Assembly: GCA_946623485.1 (NCBI GenBank)
Contig: CAMORF010000057.1
Span: forward strand, 1-9,598
From: an uncultured Clostridia bacterium
GTDB lineage: Bacteria; Bacillota; Clostridia; Lachnospirales; Lachnospiraceae
Direction: 5' to 3'
Length of the DNA: 9,598 bases
Positions 1-7,480 of this stretch are shown one piece after another (position 1 is the first letter of the stretch; every line of letters starts with the position of its first letter). The notes beneath the pieces are model-generated. The model was not told where the DNA came from. It saw only the letters and a program-made list of their open reading frames with translations, and did no database searches. The translations under genes were made by a program, and so were the position numbers.

Positions 1-31
1 GTTTTGCGGCAGAAGGCCGGCATTTGCCGGG

Positions 32-37
32 AGGAGG
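32..37 (+). promoter_or_regulatory. Ribosome binding site deciding the dnaE TTG start
   Basis: AGGAGG sits 7 nt before the TTG at 45. It falls inside the open frame that would begin at the TTG at 24, so it argues for the downstream start. A short palindrome, CCGGCA-TT-TGCCGG (17-30), lies directly 5' of it. Confidence 0.75.
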
Positions 38-44
38 ATCAGGG

Positions 45-3000
45 TTGAGATTTGCGCATTTGCATACACATACGGAATATAGCCTCCTGGACGGCTCCAA
101 CAAGATTAAGGATTATGTCGCGCGGGTAAAAGAGCTGGGCATGGACAGTGCGGCGATTACCGACCACGGCGTCATGTACGGCGTGGTGGATTTTTATGAG
201 GAATGCAGGAGGCAGGGAATCCGTCCTGTCCTGGGATGCGAGGTTTATGTCGCGCCGGGTTCGCGGTTTGACCGTGAGACCAGCGGCGGAGAAGACAGGT
301 ATCATCATCTGATCCTGCTGGCAGAAAACAATACCGGATACGCCAACCTGGTAAAGATTGTCTCAACAGGATTTGAGGAAGGATTCTATTACAGGCCGCG
401 CGTGGACAAGGAGGTGCTCAGGCAGTACCATGAAGGGCTGATCTGTACCTCGGCCTGCCTTGCGGGCGAGATTGCCAGGCTTCTTACCCGGGGCTTTTAT
501 GAAGAGGCAAAGGAAACTGCCATTGCCTACCGGGAGATATTTGGTGACGGGAATTTCTTCCTGGAGATGCAGGATCACGGGCTTGAGAACCAGAAGCTGG
601 TCAACCAGAACCTCCTGCGCATGTCCCGGGAGACCGGGATTCCCCTGATTGCCACCAATGACTGCCACTATACCCGCGCGGAGGACGCGGATGCCCATGA
701 CATCCTGCTCTGCCTGCAGACCGGCAAGAAGCTTTCGGATGAAAACCGCCTCCGCTATGAGGGCGGCCAGTATTATGTAAAAAGCCCGGAGGAAATGGCC
801 GGGCTGTTCCCTTATGCCCTGGAGGCGCTGGAGAATACCCAGAAGATCGCGGAGCGCTGCAACGTCACGATCGAATTCGGGCAGTATAAGCTGCCGCGTT
901 TTGACGTCCCGGAAGGCAAGACAGCCTGGGAGTACCTGCAGGAGCTGTGCTGGAATGGCCTTTCCGAGCGCTATGACCCGATTCCGGAAGAAGCCAGGGA
1001 GCGCATGGAAAGTGAGTTAAATATCATCCACTCCATGGGGTTCGTGGATTATTTCCTGATTGTGTGGGACTATGTGCGGTATGCAAGAAGTGTAAAGATT
1101 GCTGTCGGCCCCGGCAGGGGTTCCGCGGCGGGGAGCATCGTGTCCTACGCCCTCGGAATCACGCAGCTGGATCCGATCCGGTACAGCCTCCTGTTTGAGC
1201 GGTTTCTCAACCCGGAGCGCATTTCCATGCCGGATATCGACATTGACTTCGAACCGGAGCGCCGCTCAGAGGTATTTGACTATGTCGTGCGCAGATATGG
1301 CAAGGAAAATGTTGCCCAGATCATTACCTTTGGTACACTGCAGCCCCGCGGCGTGGTGCGGGATGTGGGAAGGGTCATGGATCTTCCATATTCGCTGTGT
1401 GACTCGATCTCGAAGAAGATTCCGATGCGCAATCCCCTGAATTCCGCGTCCCGCATGACCATTGACGTTGCGTTGAAGGTCAGCCAGGAATTGCGGGATC
1501 TGTATGAAAATGACCCCAGGATCCATACCCTGATTGATATGTCGCGTAAGCTTGAAGGGCTGCCCAGAAACGTCGGCACCCACGCGGCGGGCGTTGTGAT
1601 CTGCCAGCGGCGTGTGGATGATTTCGTCCCCCTCGCTCTCACCTCCGAAGGCAATATCGTGACGCAGTTCACGAAAGACACAGTAGAACACCTGGGGCTT
1701 CTGAAGATGGACTTCCTGGGCTTGCGCAACCTGACGGTGATCAAGGAAGCTGCCAGGATGATATCCGAGCGGGAGAAGATGCGTGTTGCCCGGTTTGGCC
1801 GGGGGAGCGAGGTCTGGGAACAAAGCCCGAAGGACGAAAACGGCAACCTGGACATGGACCGCATCGATACAGACGATGAGAAAGTGTTCGAGTACATTTC
1901 CACCGGAAAATGCGAGGGAATCTTCCAGCTGGAATCCGCAGGCATGAAGAGCTTCATGAAGGAGCTGAAGCCGGGCTGCCTGGAGGATGTCATCGCCGGG
2001 ATCGCCCTGTACCGCCCGGGCCCGATGAGCTTCATCCCGGCTTATATCCGGGGCAAGGAGCAGGCCTCCTCTGTGCGGTACGATACGCCGCTCCTCGAGC
2101 CGATTCTCAAGACAACCTACGGCTGCATCGTCTACCAGGAGCAGGTAATGCAGATTGTGCGCGACCTGGGCGGGTATTCCTATGGGCGGAGCGACCTGGT
2201 ACGCCGCGCCATGTCCAAGAAGAAGGCAGAAGTCATGGCGAAGGAACGGAGGAACTTTGTCCAGGGAAATCCGGAAGAGAATGTGCCCGGCTGCGCGTCC
2301 CGGGGAATCGACGAGGCAACCGCGAACCGGATCTTCGACAGCATGATGAGCTTCGCGGAATACGCATTTAACAAGGCACACTCAACCTCTTATGCCGTCG
2401 TAACCTATCAGACCGCGTGGCTGAAATACTATTATCCTGTGGAATTCATGGCCGCTCTCATGACCTCGGTGATTGATAGCCCGGGGAAGGTGGCGGAGTA
2501 TATCATGTCCAGCCGGAACATGGGGATCGGGATCCTGCCTCCGGATGTCAATGAAAGTGAGGAGGGATTCTCAGTGACCGGAGGCGACGAGCCGCCGGAA
2601 GCAGAAACGCCCGGCCAGGCCGGCGGGCAATCGGAAGCAGAAGCCTCAGGTCAGGCCGGAGAAAAGCCGGAATCAGAAGCCTCAGGTCAGGCCGGAGAAA
2701 AGCCGGAATCAGAAGCCTCAGGCCGTACCGACGGAAAACCAAAAATCCGCTACGCCCTCGGCGCCATCAAGAGCGTCGGCCACCCGGTGATCACCGCCAT
2801 CCTGGAAAACCGCAAAAAAGAAGGCAGATTCCCGGACCTGAACACATTTGCCAGAAGGGTATCCGCCGAGGTCAACAAAAAGGCGGCGGAAAACTTCATC
2901 AAGGCAGGCGCGTTTGACAGCCTGAACGCCAACCGGCGCCAGATGATGCTCATGTACGATCAGATCTGGGAATCGGCGGCGCGGGAACGAAAGTCCCAGG

Positions 3001-3821
3001 TCACGGGCCAGATCTCAATGTTTGAATACTTCGGCGGCGGGGAAGGCAGCCCGGATCCCGGCCTGAGGATGCCGGATGTATCGGAATTTGACAAAGAACA
3101 GCTTCTGGCCTTCGAAAAGGAAGTGCTTGGGATCTACGCAAGCGGGCATCCGTTGGAAAAATATGAAGCGCTGTGGAGAAAAAACATTACTGCCCTATCA
3201 ACGGATTTCGCGATCAATGACGAAACCGGGCAGGCCGACCGGCTGGTGGACCAGTCCGTAAAGCGGATCGGCGGAATCGTGGAAGATGCCACCATCAAAT
3301 ACACGAAAACCAGCCAGACGATGGCGATCCTCCAGGTGGAAGACCTGGTTGGCTCGGTGGAGGTGCTTGTATTCCCGCGCACTTATGAGCGGTTCCGCGC
3401 ATGCTGCGGAAAGGATGAGCGGATCTTTGTATCCGGACGGGTATCCCTTGAGGATAACAAGAACGCGAAGCTTCTGGCAGACCGGATGTGCCGGTTCCAG
3501 GATGTGCCGCAGGATCTGTGGCTGAGGTTCCCCGGGATGGACGCATATAAGGAAAAAGAAGCGGATGTGCTGCGGATTCTGGAGCAGGGACATCATCAGG
3601 GCTATGGACATGGGAACCGGCAGCCGGAGAACCAGGGAATTGATCCGGAATATGCTGCGCCGCCTGCCGGAAGAATTGTAATCTATCTTGCCGACCCAAG
3701 ATGCGTCAAGGATCTGAGGTTCCCTGGGAAAATGTACCTTCCCCAGTCTATGATTGGTGAGCTGGAGGAAGAATTCGGGGCGGACAATGTCTCTCTCGTC
3801 CCCGGACGGGCGGCGCTGTGA
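45..3821 (+). CDS. dnaE: DNA polymerase III alpha subunit, DnaE type
   Basis: Replicative DNA polymerase (C family). The N-terminal PHP domain keeps all its apparent metal ligands: H7/H9 in HLHTHTEYS, D16, H41 in TDHG, E66, H88, C138 in SACLAGE, and D206/H208 in NDCHY. The polymerase core has the catalytic aspartates D397 and D399 in PDIDIDF and D556 in KMDFLGL. A helix-hairpin-helix region (FIKAGAFDSL), a likely beta-clamp-binding motif QISMF at 989-993, an OB fold at about 1072-1145 and a C-terminal domain follow. I chose the TTG at 45 because AGGAGG lies 7 nt upstream and the protein then begins MRFAHLHTHTEYS, as in family members. A TTG at 24 would add seven residues and has no such site. 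At 1258 residues it is longer than the roughly 1150-1170 I expect for clostridial DnaE. Part of the excess is a repeat insertion at about residues 845-898, between the fingers and the HhH region. Clostridia usually also carry PolC, which is not in view. Confidence 0.97.
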   Translation: MRFAHLHTHTEYSLLDGSNKIKDYVARVKELGMDSAAITDHGVMYGVVDFYEECRRQGIRPVLGCEVYVAPGSRFDRETSGGEDRYHHLILLAENNTGYANLVKIVSTGFEEGFYYRPRVDKEVLRQYHEGLICTSACLAGEIARLLTRGFYEEAKETAIAYREIFGDGNFFLEMQDHGLENQKLVNQNLLRMSRETGIPLIATNDCHYTRAEDADAHDILLCLQTGKKLSDENRLRYEGGQYYVKSPEEMAGLFPYALEALENTQKIAERCNVTIEFGQYKLPRFDVPEGKTAWEYLQELCWNGLSERYDPIPEEARERMESELNIIHSMGFVDYFLIVWDYVRYARSVKIAVGPGRGSAAGSIVSYALGITQLDPIRYSLLFERFLNPERISMPDIDIDFEPERRSEVFDYVVRRYGKENVAQIITFGTLQPRGVVRDVGRVMDLPYSLCDSISKKIPMRNPLNSASRMTIDVALKVSQELRDLYENDPRIHTLIDMSRKLEGLPRNVGTHAAGVVICQRRVDDFVPLALTSEGNIVTQFTKDTVEHLGLLKMDFLGLRNLTVIKEAARMISEREKMRVARFGRGSEVWEQSPKDENGNLDMDRIDTDDEKVFEYISTGKCEGIFQLESAGMKSFMKELKPGCLEDVIAGIALYRPGPMSFIPAYIRGKEQASSVRYDTPLLEPILKTTYGCIVYQEQVMQIVRDLGGYSYGRSDLVRRAMSKKKAEVMAKERRNFVQGNPEENVPGCASRGIDEATANRIFDSMMSFAEYAFNKAHSTSYAVVTYQTAWLKYYYPVEFMAALMTSVIDSPGKVAEYIMSSRNMGIGILPPDVNESEEGFSVTGGDEPPEAETPGQAGGQSEAEASGQAGEKPESEASGQAGEKPESEASGRTDGKPKIRYALGAIKSVGHPVITAILENRKKEGRFPDLNTFARRVSAEVNKKAAENFIKAGAFDSLNANRRQMMLMYDQIWESAARERKSQVTGQISMFEYFGGGEGSPDPGLRMPDVSEFDKEQLLAFEKEVLGIYASGHPLEKYEALWRKNITALSTDFAINDETGQADRLVDQSVKRIGGIVEDATIKYTKTSQTMAILQVEDLVGSVEVLVFPRTYERFRACCGKDERIFVSGRVSLEDNKNAKLLADRMCRFQDVPQDLWLRFPGMDAYKEKEADVLRILEQGHHQGYGHGNRQPENQGIDPEYAAPPAGRIVIYLADPRCVKDLRFPGKMYLPQSMIGELEEEFGADNVSLVPGRAAL
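2603..2722 (+). repeat. 36-bp tandem repeat inside dnaE
   Basis: Two identical 36-bp units occupy 2639-2674 and 2675-2710. A 12-bp partial third copy follows at 2711-2722, and a diverged copy precedes them at about 2603-2638. The period is a multiple of three, so the frame is kept, and each unit encodes 12 residues (EASGQAGEKPES, reading cyclically). The product is a hydrophilic, probably disordered linker. It lies between the conserved ILPPDVNES segment and IRYALGAIKSVG, which are normally separated by only about 10-15 residues. The unit is low in hydrophobics and carries Glu, Ser, Gly and Lys. This looks like a variable-number repeat tolerated in a surface loop. Confidence 0.9.
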
Positions 3822-3832
3822 GCCCTGTCCGG
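3802..3832 (+). terminator. GC-rich hairpin over the dnaE stop codon, possible terminator
   Basis: CCGGAC-GGGC (3802-3811) pairs with GCCC-T-GTCCGG (3822-3832), giving a 10-bp stem with one bulged T and a 10-nt loop containing the TGA stop. No U-tract follows, so it is not a standard intrinsic terminator. A second small hairpin can form from TCCGGA at 3846-3851 and 3857-3862 in the 44-bp gap before the convergent regulator gene. These could act as a weak bidirectional transcription block or as 3'-end protection. I see no better terminator for dnaE. Confidence 0.3.
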
Positions 3833-3865
3833 AGACGGCACATCATCCGGAATGCCTCCGGAAGG

Positions 3866-4564
3866 TCATGCAGGCTGGAACTTATAACCCACCCCCCAGA
3901 CCGTCTCTATGGACCAGCGGTCCGAATCCGGGAGCCTGCGGCGAAGACGCTTTATATGCACGTCCACCGTCCGCGTGTCCCCCGCGTAGTTATATCCCCA
4001 GATATGGTGCAGCAGCTGCTCGCGTGTGAATACCTGTCCGGGAGAGGATGCAAGAAAATACAAAAGCTCGATCTCCTTCGGCGGCATCGGAAGCTTCATG
4101 CCGTGGCAGGTGACGGTATAATTACTCAGATTGATGGAAAGATCCGGAAACTCCACGGTTTCCCGTGTGTTGTCATTCTGGATCGAAGACTGAATCATGC
4201 TCCTGCGCTGGAGCGCATGGATGCGGGCCGCCAGCTCACGCATGTCAAACGGTTTGACGAGATAATCATCCGCACCCATTTCCAGCCACAGCACTCTGCT
4301 GGAAATGTCCGTCTCGCTGCTGACCACGAGAACAGGGACATGCTTTTTTTCCCAGAAGGATTGCAGGTATCCCTTCGGGTCAGAACCGGTGAGCGCCGGA
4401 TCCAGTATGATCATATCCGGCTGAAAGGAAACAAACGGATCTTCGGGAACCGACATGTCACTGATGGCGCATACCTGATATTGCTCCTTCTCAAGGGCGT
4501 CTGAGATCTCAGCTGTCAGTTCAGGATCGGTTCCCGCGATCAGGATCCTATAATTCTCCGTCAT
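3866..4564 (-). CDS. Orphan OmpR/PhoB-family response regulator with atypical receiver
   Basis: A 232-residue transcription factor with an N-terminal receiver (about 5-117) and a C-terminal winged-helix DNA-binding domain (about 135-231). The wHTH is canonical, with REQLLHHIWGYNY, RTVDVHIKRLRRRL (recognition helix) and IETVWGVGYKF. The receiver keeps the phospho-acceptor position D55 (MIILD), a hydroxyl residue S82 (usually Thr) and K104 in YLVKPFD. The two acidic residues at the end of beta-1 that bind Mg2+ are replaced by G11 and T12 (ILIAGTDPE where family members read ILIVDDDPE). Phosphorylation may therefore be weak, or signalling may be phosphate-independent. No histidine kinase lies beside it. 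The ATG has AAGGAGGG 9 nt upstream. The gene is convergent with dnaE and divergent from the GTPase-nuclease gene, which it could regulate along with itself. The family is certain; the targets are unknown. Confidence 0.95.
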   Translation of the reverse strand: MTENYRILIAGTDPELTAEISDALEKEQYQVCAISDMSVPEDPFVSFQPDMIILDPALTGSDPKGYLQSFWEKKHVPVLVVSSETDISSRVLWLEMGADDYLVKPFDMRELAARIHALQRRSMIQSSIQNDNTRETVEFPDLSINLSNYTVTCHGMKLPMPPKEIELLYFLASSPGQVFTREQLLHHIWGYNYAGDTRTVDVHIKRLRRRLPDSDRWSIETVWGVGYKFQPA

Positions 4565-4573
4565 TCTCGACTT

Positions 4574-4581
4574 CCCTCCTT
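4574..4581 (-). promoter_or_regulatory. Ribosome binding site of the response regulator
   Basis: The minus strand reads AAGGAGGG, 9 nt before the ATG at 4564. It is strong and fixes the start. Confidence 0.8.
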
Positions 4582-4592
4582 GTTTGGATTCT

Positions 4593-4621
4593 TGTTGCTG
4601 TAATTATTATAGCACTAAACT
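4593..4621 (+). promoter_or_regulatory. Possible weak promoter of the GTPase-nuclease gene
   Basis: TTGTTG (4593-4598) and TAAACT (4616-4621) are separated by 17 bp on the plus strand. Each matches the sigma-A consensus at only four of six positions. The pair overlaps the opposing response-regulator promoter face to face, so the two could interfere. This is the best plus-strand candidate in the 84-bp gap, but it is weak. Confidence 0.25.
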
Positions 4622-4635
4622 TGTAGACTTGTCAG
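4606..4635 (-). promoter_or_regulatory. SigA-type promoter of the response regulator gene
   Basis: On the minus strand a -35 CTGACA (4630-4635, five of six consensus bases) is followed after 18 bp by a perfect -10 TATAAT (4606-4611). Transcription would start near 4598, leaving a leader of about 35 nt that contains the AAGGAGGG site. The -35 box overlaps TTGT direct repeats that could be a regulator-binding site. Confidence 0.75.
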
Positions 4636-4649
4636 AAAATTGTAAAAAA
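4619..4649. promoter_or_regulatory. TTGT direct repeats, candidate operator
   Basis: ACTTGT occurs at 4619 and 4627, and a related ATTGT at 4639. The 11-bp blocks 4628-4638 (CTTGTCAGAAA) and 4639-4649 (ATTGTAAAAAA) match at 8 of 11 positions. OmpR/PhoB-family regulators commonly bind direct repeats with about 11-bp spacing. These repeats cover the -35 box of the regulator's own promoter and reach the start of the divergent gene. An autoregulatory site is inferred, not shown. Confidence 0.3.
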
Positions 4650-7441
4650 TGGTTCCAATGAATAAAAAAATAAATCTGGCAATCCTTGCCGCTGTGGACG
4701 CGGGCAAGACAACGCTGTCGGAAAGCCTGCTCTATCTGACAGGCACCATCCGGAAAGCCGGGCGGGTAGACCACAAAGACGCATTTCTGGATAATTATGC
4801 GCTGGAACGCCAGCGGGGCATTACCATCTTCTCCAAGATGGCCCGCATGGAAACCGGCCTTCTTGGGCTGACCCTGCTGGACACGCCCGGGCATGTCGAT
4901 TTTACGGCTGAAACGGAACGCACGCTGATGGTGGCAGACATGGCGCTGCTTCTGGTCAGCGCCCCGGACGGCGTGACCGGACATACGCTGGAGCTATGGA
5001 ATCTGCTGGAACGCTATCGCCTGCCCACGGTCATCTTCGTGAATAAAATGGACCAGGCCGGAGCAGACGCCCAGAGCGTCCTTCAAGACCTGTGCCAGAA
5101 CCTGGATGAACGCTGCATCCGGTTTGACAGCTGGGCGGAGTGCATATCTCAGGACGCGCCAGCATGTAGTCCATCCACCGGCGGTGCAGCAGGCAGTAAG
5201 TTATCTGCTACGCCTGCTCCGGATTCCGGCCGTCTGGAAGACCTGTACGACCAGGTTGCAATGTGCGATGAAGACGCCATGGAAGAATTCCTCGAATCCG
5301 GCAGGATCTCAGACGAAAGGATCTCATGTCTGATGGAGGAGAGAAAACTCTTCCCCTGTTTCTTCGGATCCGCTTTGAAGATGGAAGGCATCCGGGAACT
5401 GATCATGGCGCTCGGACATTTTGCCCCAAAAACAGCCAGGCCGGAAGAATTCGGCGCACGGGTATATAAGATCTCAAGGGACGCAAAGGGTACCCGGCTG
5501 ACCTGGATGAAGATCACCGGCGGAGAGCTGAAAGTGCGCACCCAGATCACGGAAAACGAGAAGATCACGCAGATCCGCATGTACTCCGGCGAGAAATACA
5601 CTGCGGCGGACACAGCCTCGGCCGGGGAGATCGTCGCGGTGACAGGCCTTGCAGAGTCGTGGTGCGGGCAGGTCTTCGGGAGCTGCCCCCCTTCCGGGGA
5701 AATGGCCACGCAGAGTGTTCTTTCCTATGAGCTGATCTGGCCCCGGGAGATCGACCGCCTGCAGATGTTCGGGCGGCTGAAGGAACTGGCGGAGGAGCTT
5801 CCCGAGATTGACCCGCAGCTGGGGGAGAAAGACGAATCCATCCATGTCTGCGTCATGGGCGAAGTGCAGACCCAGATCCTGCAGGCAATCGTCCAGGAAC
5901 GGTACGGGGCCGCAATTGCATTTGGAGAAGGACGGGTCGTCTATAAAGAAACGATCGCCACAAGCGCCGAGGGCGTAGGGCATTTCGAGCCGCTGCGCCA
6001 CTATGCGGAGGTTCATCTGTACCTGGAGCCCGGAGAGAAGGGCTCCGGCATCCGGTACGAGAGCACCTGCTCCACCGACATCCTTGCCCGGCACTGGCAA
6101 AGGCTGATCCTTGGCATGCTGCGCTCTCACAGGCAGATTGGCGTCCTTACAGGGAGTGAGCTGACGGACGTGAAGGTCACGCTTGTCTCCGGAAGGGCGC
6201 ACCTGAAACATACCGTAGGCGGCGACTTCAGGCAGGCAGGGAGGCGAGCTCTCAGACAGGGTCTGATGAAATGCGAGTGTACCTTGCTGGAGCCATGGTA
6301 CGATTTCGAACTGGACATCCCGTCCCAGATGATCGGCCGGGCACTCATGGACATCGAAGCTTTCTGCGGACATGCGGACGCGCCTCAGATCGAGGGCGAG
6401 TTCGCCCGCCTGACCGGATACGCGCCGGTTGCCTGCATGCGGAACTATCAGGCAGAGGTGAGGGCCTACTCCGGCGGAAGGGGCGCGTTGAATCTGAAGA
6501 TCAGGGGATACGAGCCCTGCCATAACGCCCAGGAGGTCATACTGGAAGCAGGGTATGACCCGTCCCGGGACCTGAACAATCCGAACTGGTCGGTTTTCTG
6601 TGCCCACGGGGCAGGCTATGAGGTGCCATGGAATGAAGTGGACCAGGCAGCGCACCTGCCTCTGATGAGCCAGGATACCGGAGAAGGGATGCGGTGGAAT
6701 TATGACAGTGATGATGCAGCCGGCGGAAGCGGGGGAGACGGCGGGAACCTTCCGGATAGCTGGGAACAGGGCTATGAAGAATACCGCAGGCATGAAGCGA
6801 CGACGCAGGAACTGACACAGATCTTCGAGCGCACTTATGGCAAGATTGAACGCCGCGACCTGGGCGGGGCAAAAGAAACCTTTTTCGGGGGCGGGCGGCA
6901 CGGCCCCATGGGACTTCATAAACCCCGCAAGGTCACGCAGAAAGAACCGATCCTGCTGGTTGACGGGTACAATATTATATTTTCCTGGAAGATGCTCCGG
7001 GAGCTGGCAGACCGGGATATGAACGCGGCAAGGACAAGGCTTGCGGAGATCCTCAGCAACTACCAGGGATACCGGAAGATACCGGTCATCCTGGTTTTTG
7101 ACGCATACCGCGTGAGCGGCGCTGTAGAGCATACTGAACACTACCACGATGTGTGCATCGTCTATACCAAAGAGGCAGAAACCGCTGACCGGTATATCGA
7201 AAAAGCCGTACACCGCATGGCCTCGGAATTTGACATTACAGTGGCAACCAGTGATGGAGCAGAGCAGGTGATCATATGGGGCGGCGGCGCACGGCGCATG
7301 TCCGCCAGGGAATTGGAGGAGGAAATCGAACGGACCGGGAAGGAAATCCGGGAAGAATACCTGAGCAAAGACACCGGGGGCAGAAACCGGCCATTTGCGA
7401 AACTTCTGGAAGACGCGATGGAATCCCATCCAGTCCAGTGA
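4649..7441 (+). CDS. Tet(M)/EF-G-like ribosomal GTPase fused to YacP/Rae1-like NYN endoribonuclease
   Basis: A 930-residue two-part protein. Residues 1-625 resemble ribosomal protection proteins and EF-G. GTPase motifs are G1 AAVDAGKTT (14-22), G2 RGITI (56-60), G3 DTPGH (78-82, catalytic His present), G4 NKMD (132-135) and G5 SALK (241-244). Domains II-V follow at about 268-345, 356-430, 432-545 and 548-625. Residues 626-765 form a linker with FCAHGAG and an acidic Gly-rich stretch. Residues 767-905 match the YacP/Rae1 NYN family, with VDGYN (D772), VFDA (D818), ETAD (D847), TSD (D869) and RRMSARELEEE. Stand-alone Rae1 in B. subtilis is a ribosome-dependent endoribonuclease that cuts mRNA in the A site. 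The domain IV tip lacks the Tet(M) YSPVSTPADFR loop, reading HLKHTVGGDFR instead, so tetracycline resistance is not expected. The start is ATG 4649 or ATG 4658; neither has a clear Shine-Dalgarno site. Automatic annotation would probably call it a tetracycline-resistance or EF-G-like protein. The architecture is certain; the function is inferred. Confidence 0.93.
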   Translation: MVPMNKKINLAILAAVDAGKTTLSESLLYLTGTIRKAGRVDHKDAFLDNYALERQRGITIFSKMARMETGLLGLTLLDTPGHVDFTAETERTLMVADMALLLVSAPDGVTGHTLELWNLLERYRLPTVIFVNKMDQAGADAQSVLQDLCQNLDERCIRFDSWAECISQDAPACSPSTGGAAGSKLSATPAPDSGRLEDLYDQVAMCDEDAMEEFLESGRISDERISCLMEERKLFPCFFGSALKMEGIRELIMALGHFAPKTARPEEFGARVYKISRDAKGTRLTWMKITGGELKVRTQITENEKITQIRMYSGEKYTAADTASAGEIVAVTGLAESWCGQVFGSCPPSGEMATQSVLSYELIWPREIDRLQMFGRLKELAEELPEIDPQLGEKDESIHVCVMGEVQTQILQAIVQERYGAAIAFGEGRVVYKETIATSAEGVGHFEPLRHYAEVHLYLEPGEKGSGIRYESTCSTDILARHWQRLILGMLRSHRQIGVLTGSELTDVKVTLVSGRAHLKHTVGGDFRQAGRRALRQGLMKCECTLLEPWYDFELDIPSQMIGRALMDIEAFCGHADAPQIEGEFARLTGYAPVACMRNYQAEVRAYSGGRGALNLKIRGYEPCHNAQEVILEAGYDPSRDLNNPNWSVFCAHGAGYEVPWNEVDQAAHLPLMSQDTGEGMRWNYDSDDAAGGSGGDGGNLPDSWEQGYEEYRRHEATTQELTQIFERTYGKIERRDLGGAKETFFGGGRHGPMGLHKPRKVTQKEPILLVDGYNIIFSWKMLRELADRDMNAARTRLAEILSNYQGYRKIPVILVFDAYRVSGAVEHTEHYHDVCIVYTKEAETADRYIEKAVHRMASEFDITVATSDGAEQVIIWGGGARRMSARELEEEIERTGKEIREEYLSKDTGGRNRPFAKLLEDAMESHPVQ

Positions 7442-7480
7442 TCCATAGAAGCGGTTCCCTCCGCTCATTCCGCAAAGCCG

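Noticed and set aside
1266..2381. 371-residue minus-strand open frame opposite dnaE
   Set aside because: Shadow of the conserved polymerase core; no ribosome binding site or family resemblance.
4649..6550. Annotation as a tetracycline resistance gene of the tet(M) class
   Set aside because: The fold matches, but the domain IV loop needed for drug displacement is not conserved and the C-terminus carries a nuclease domain.
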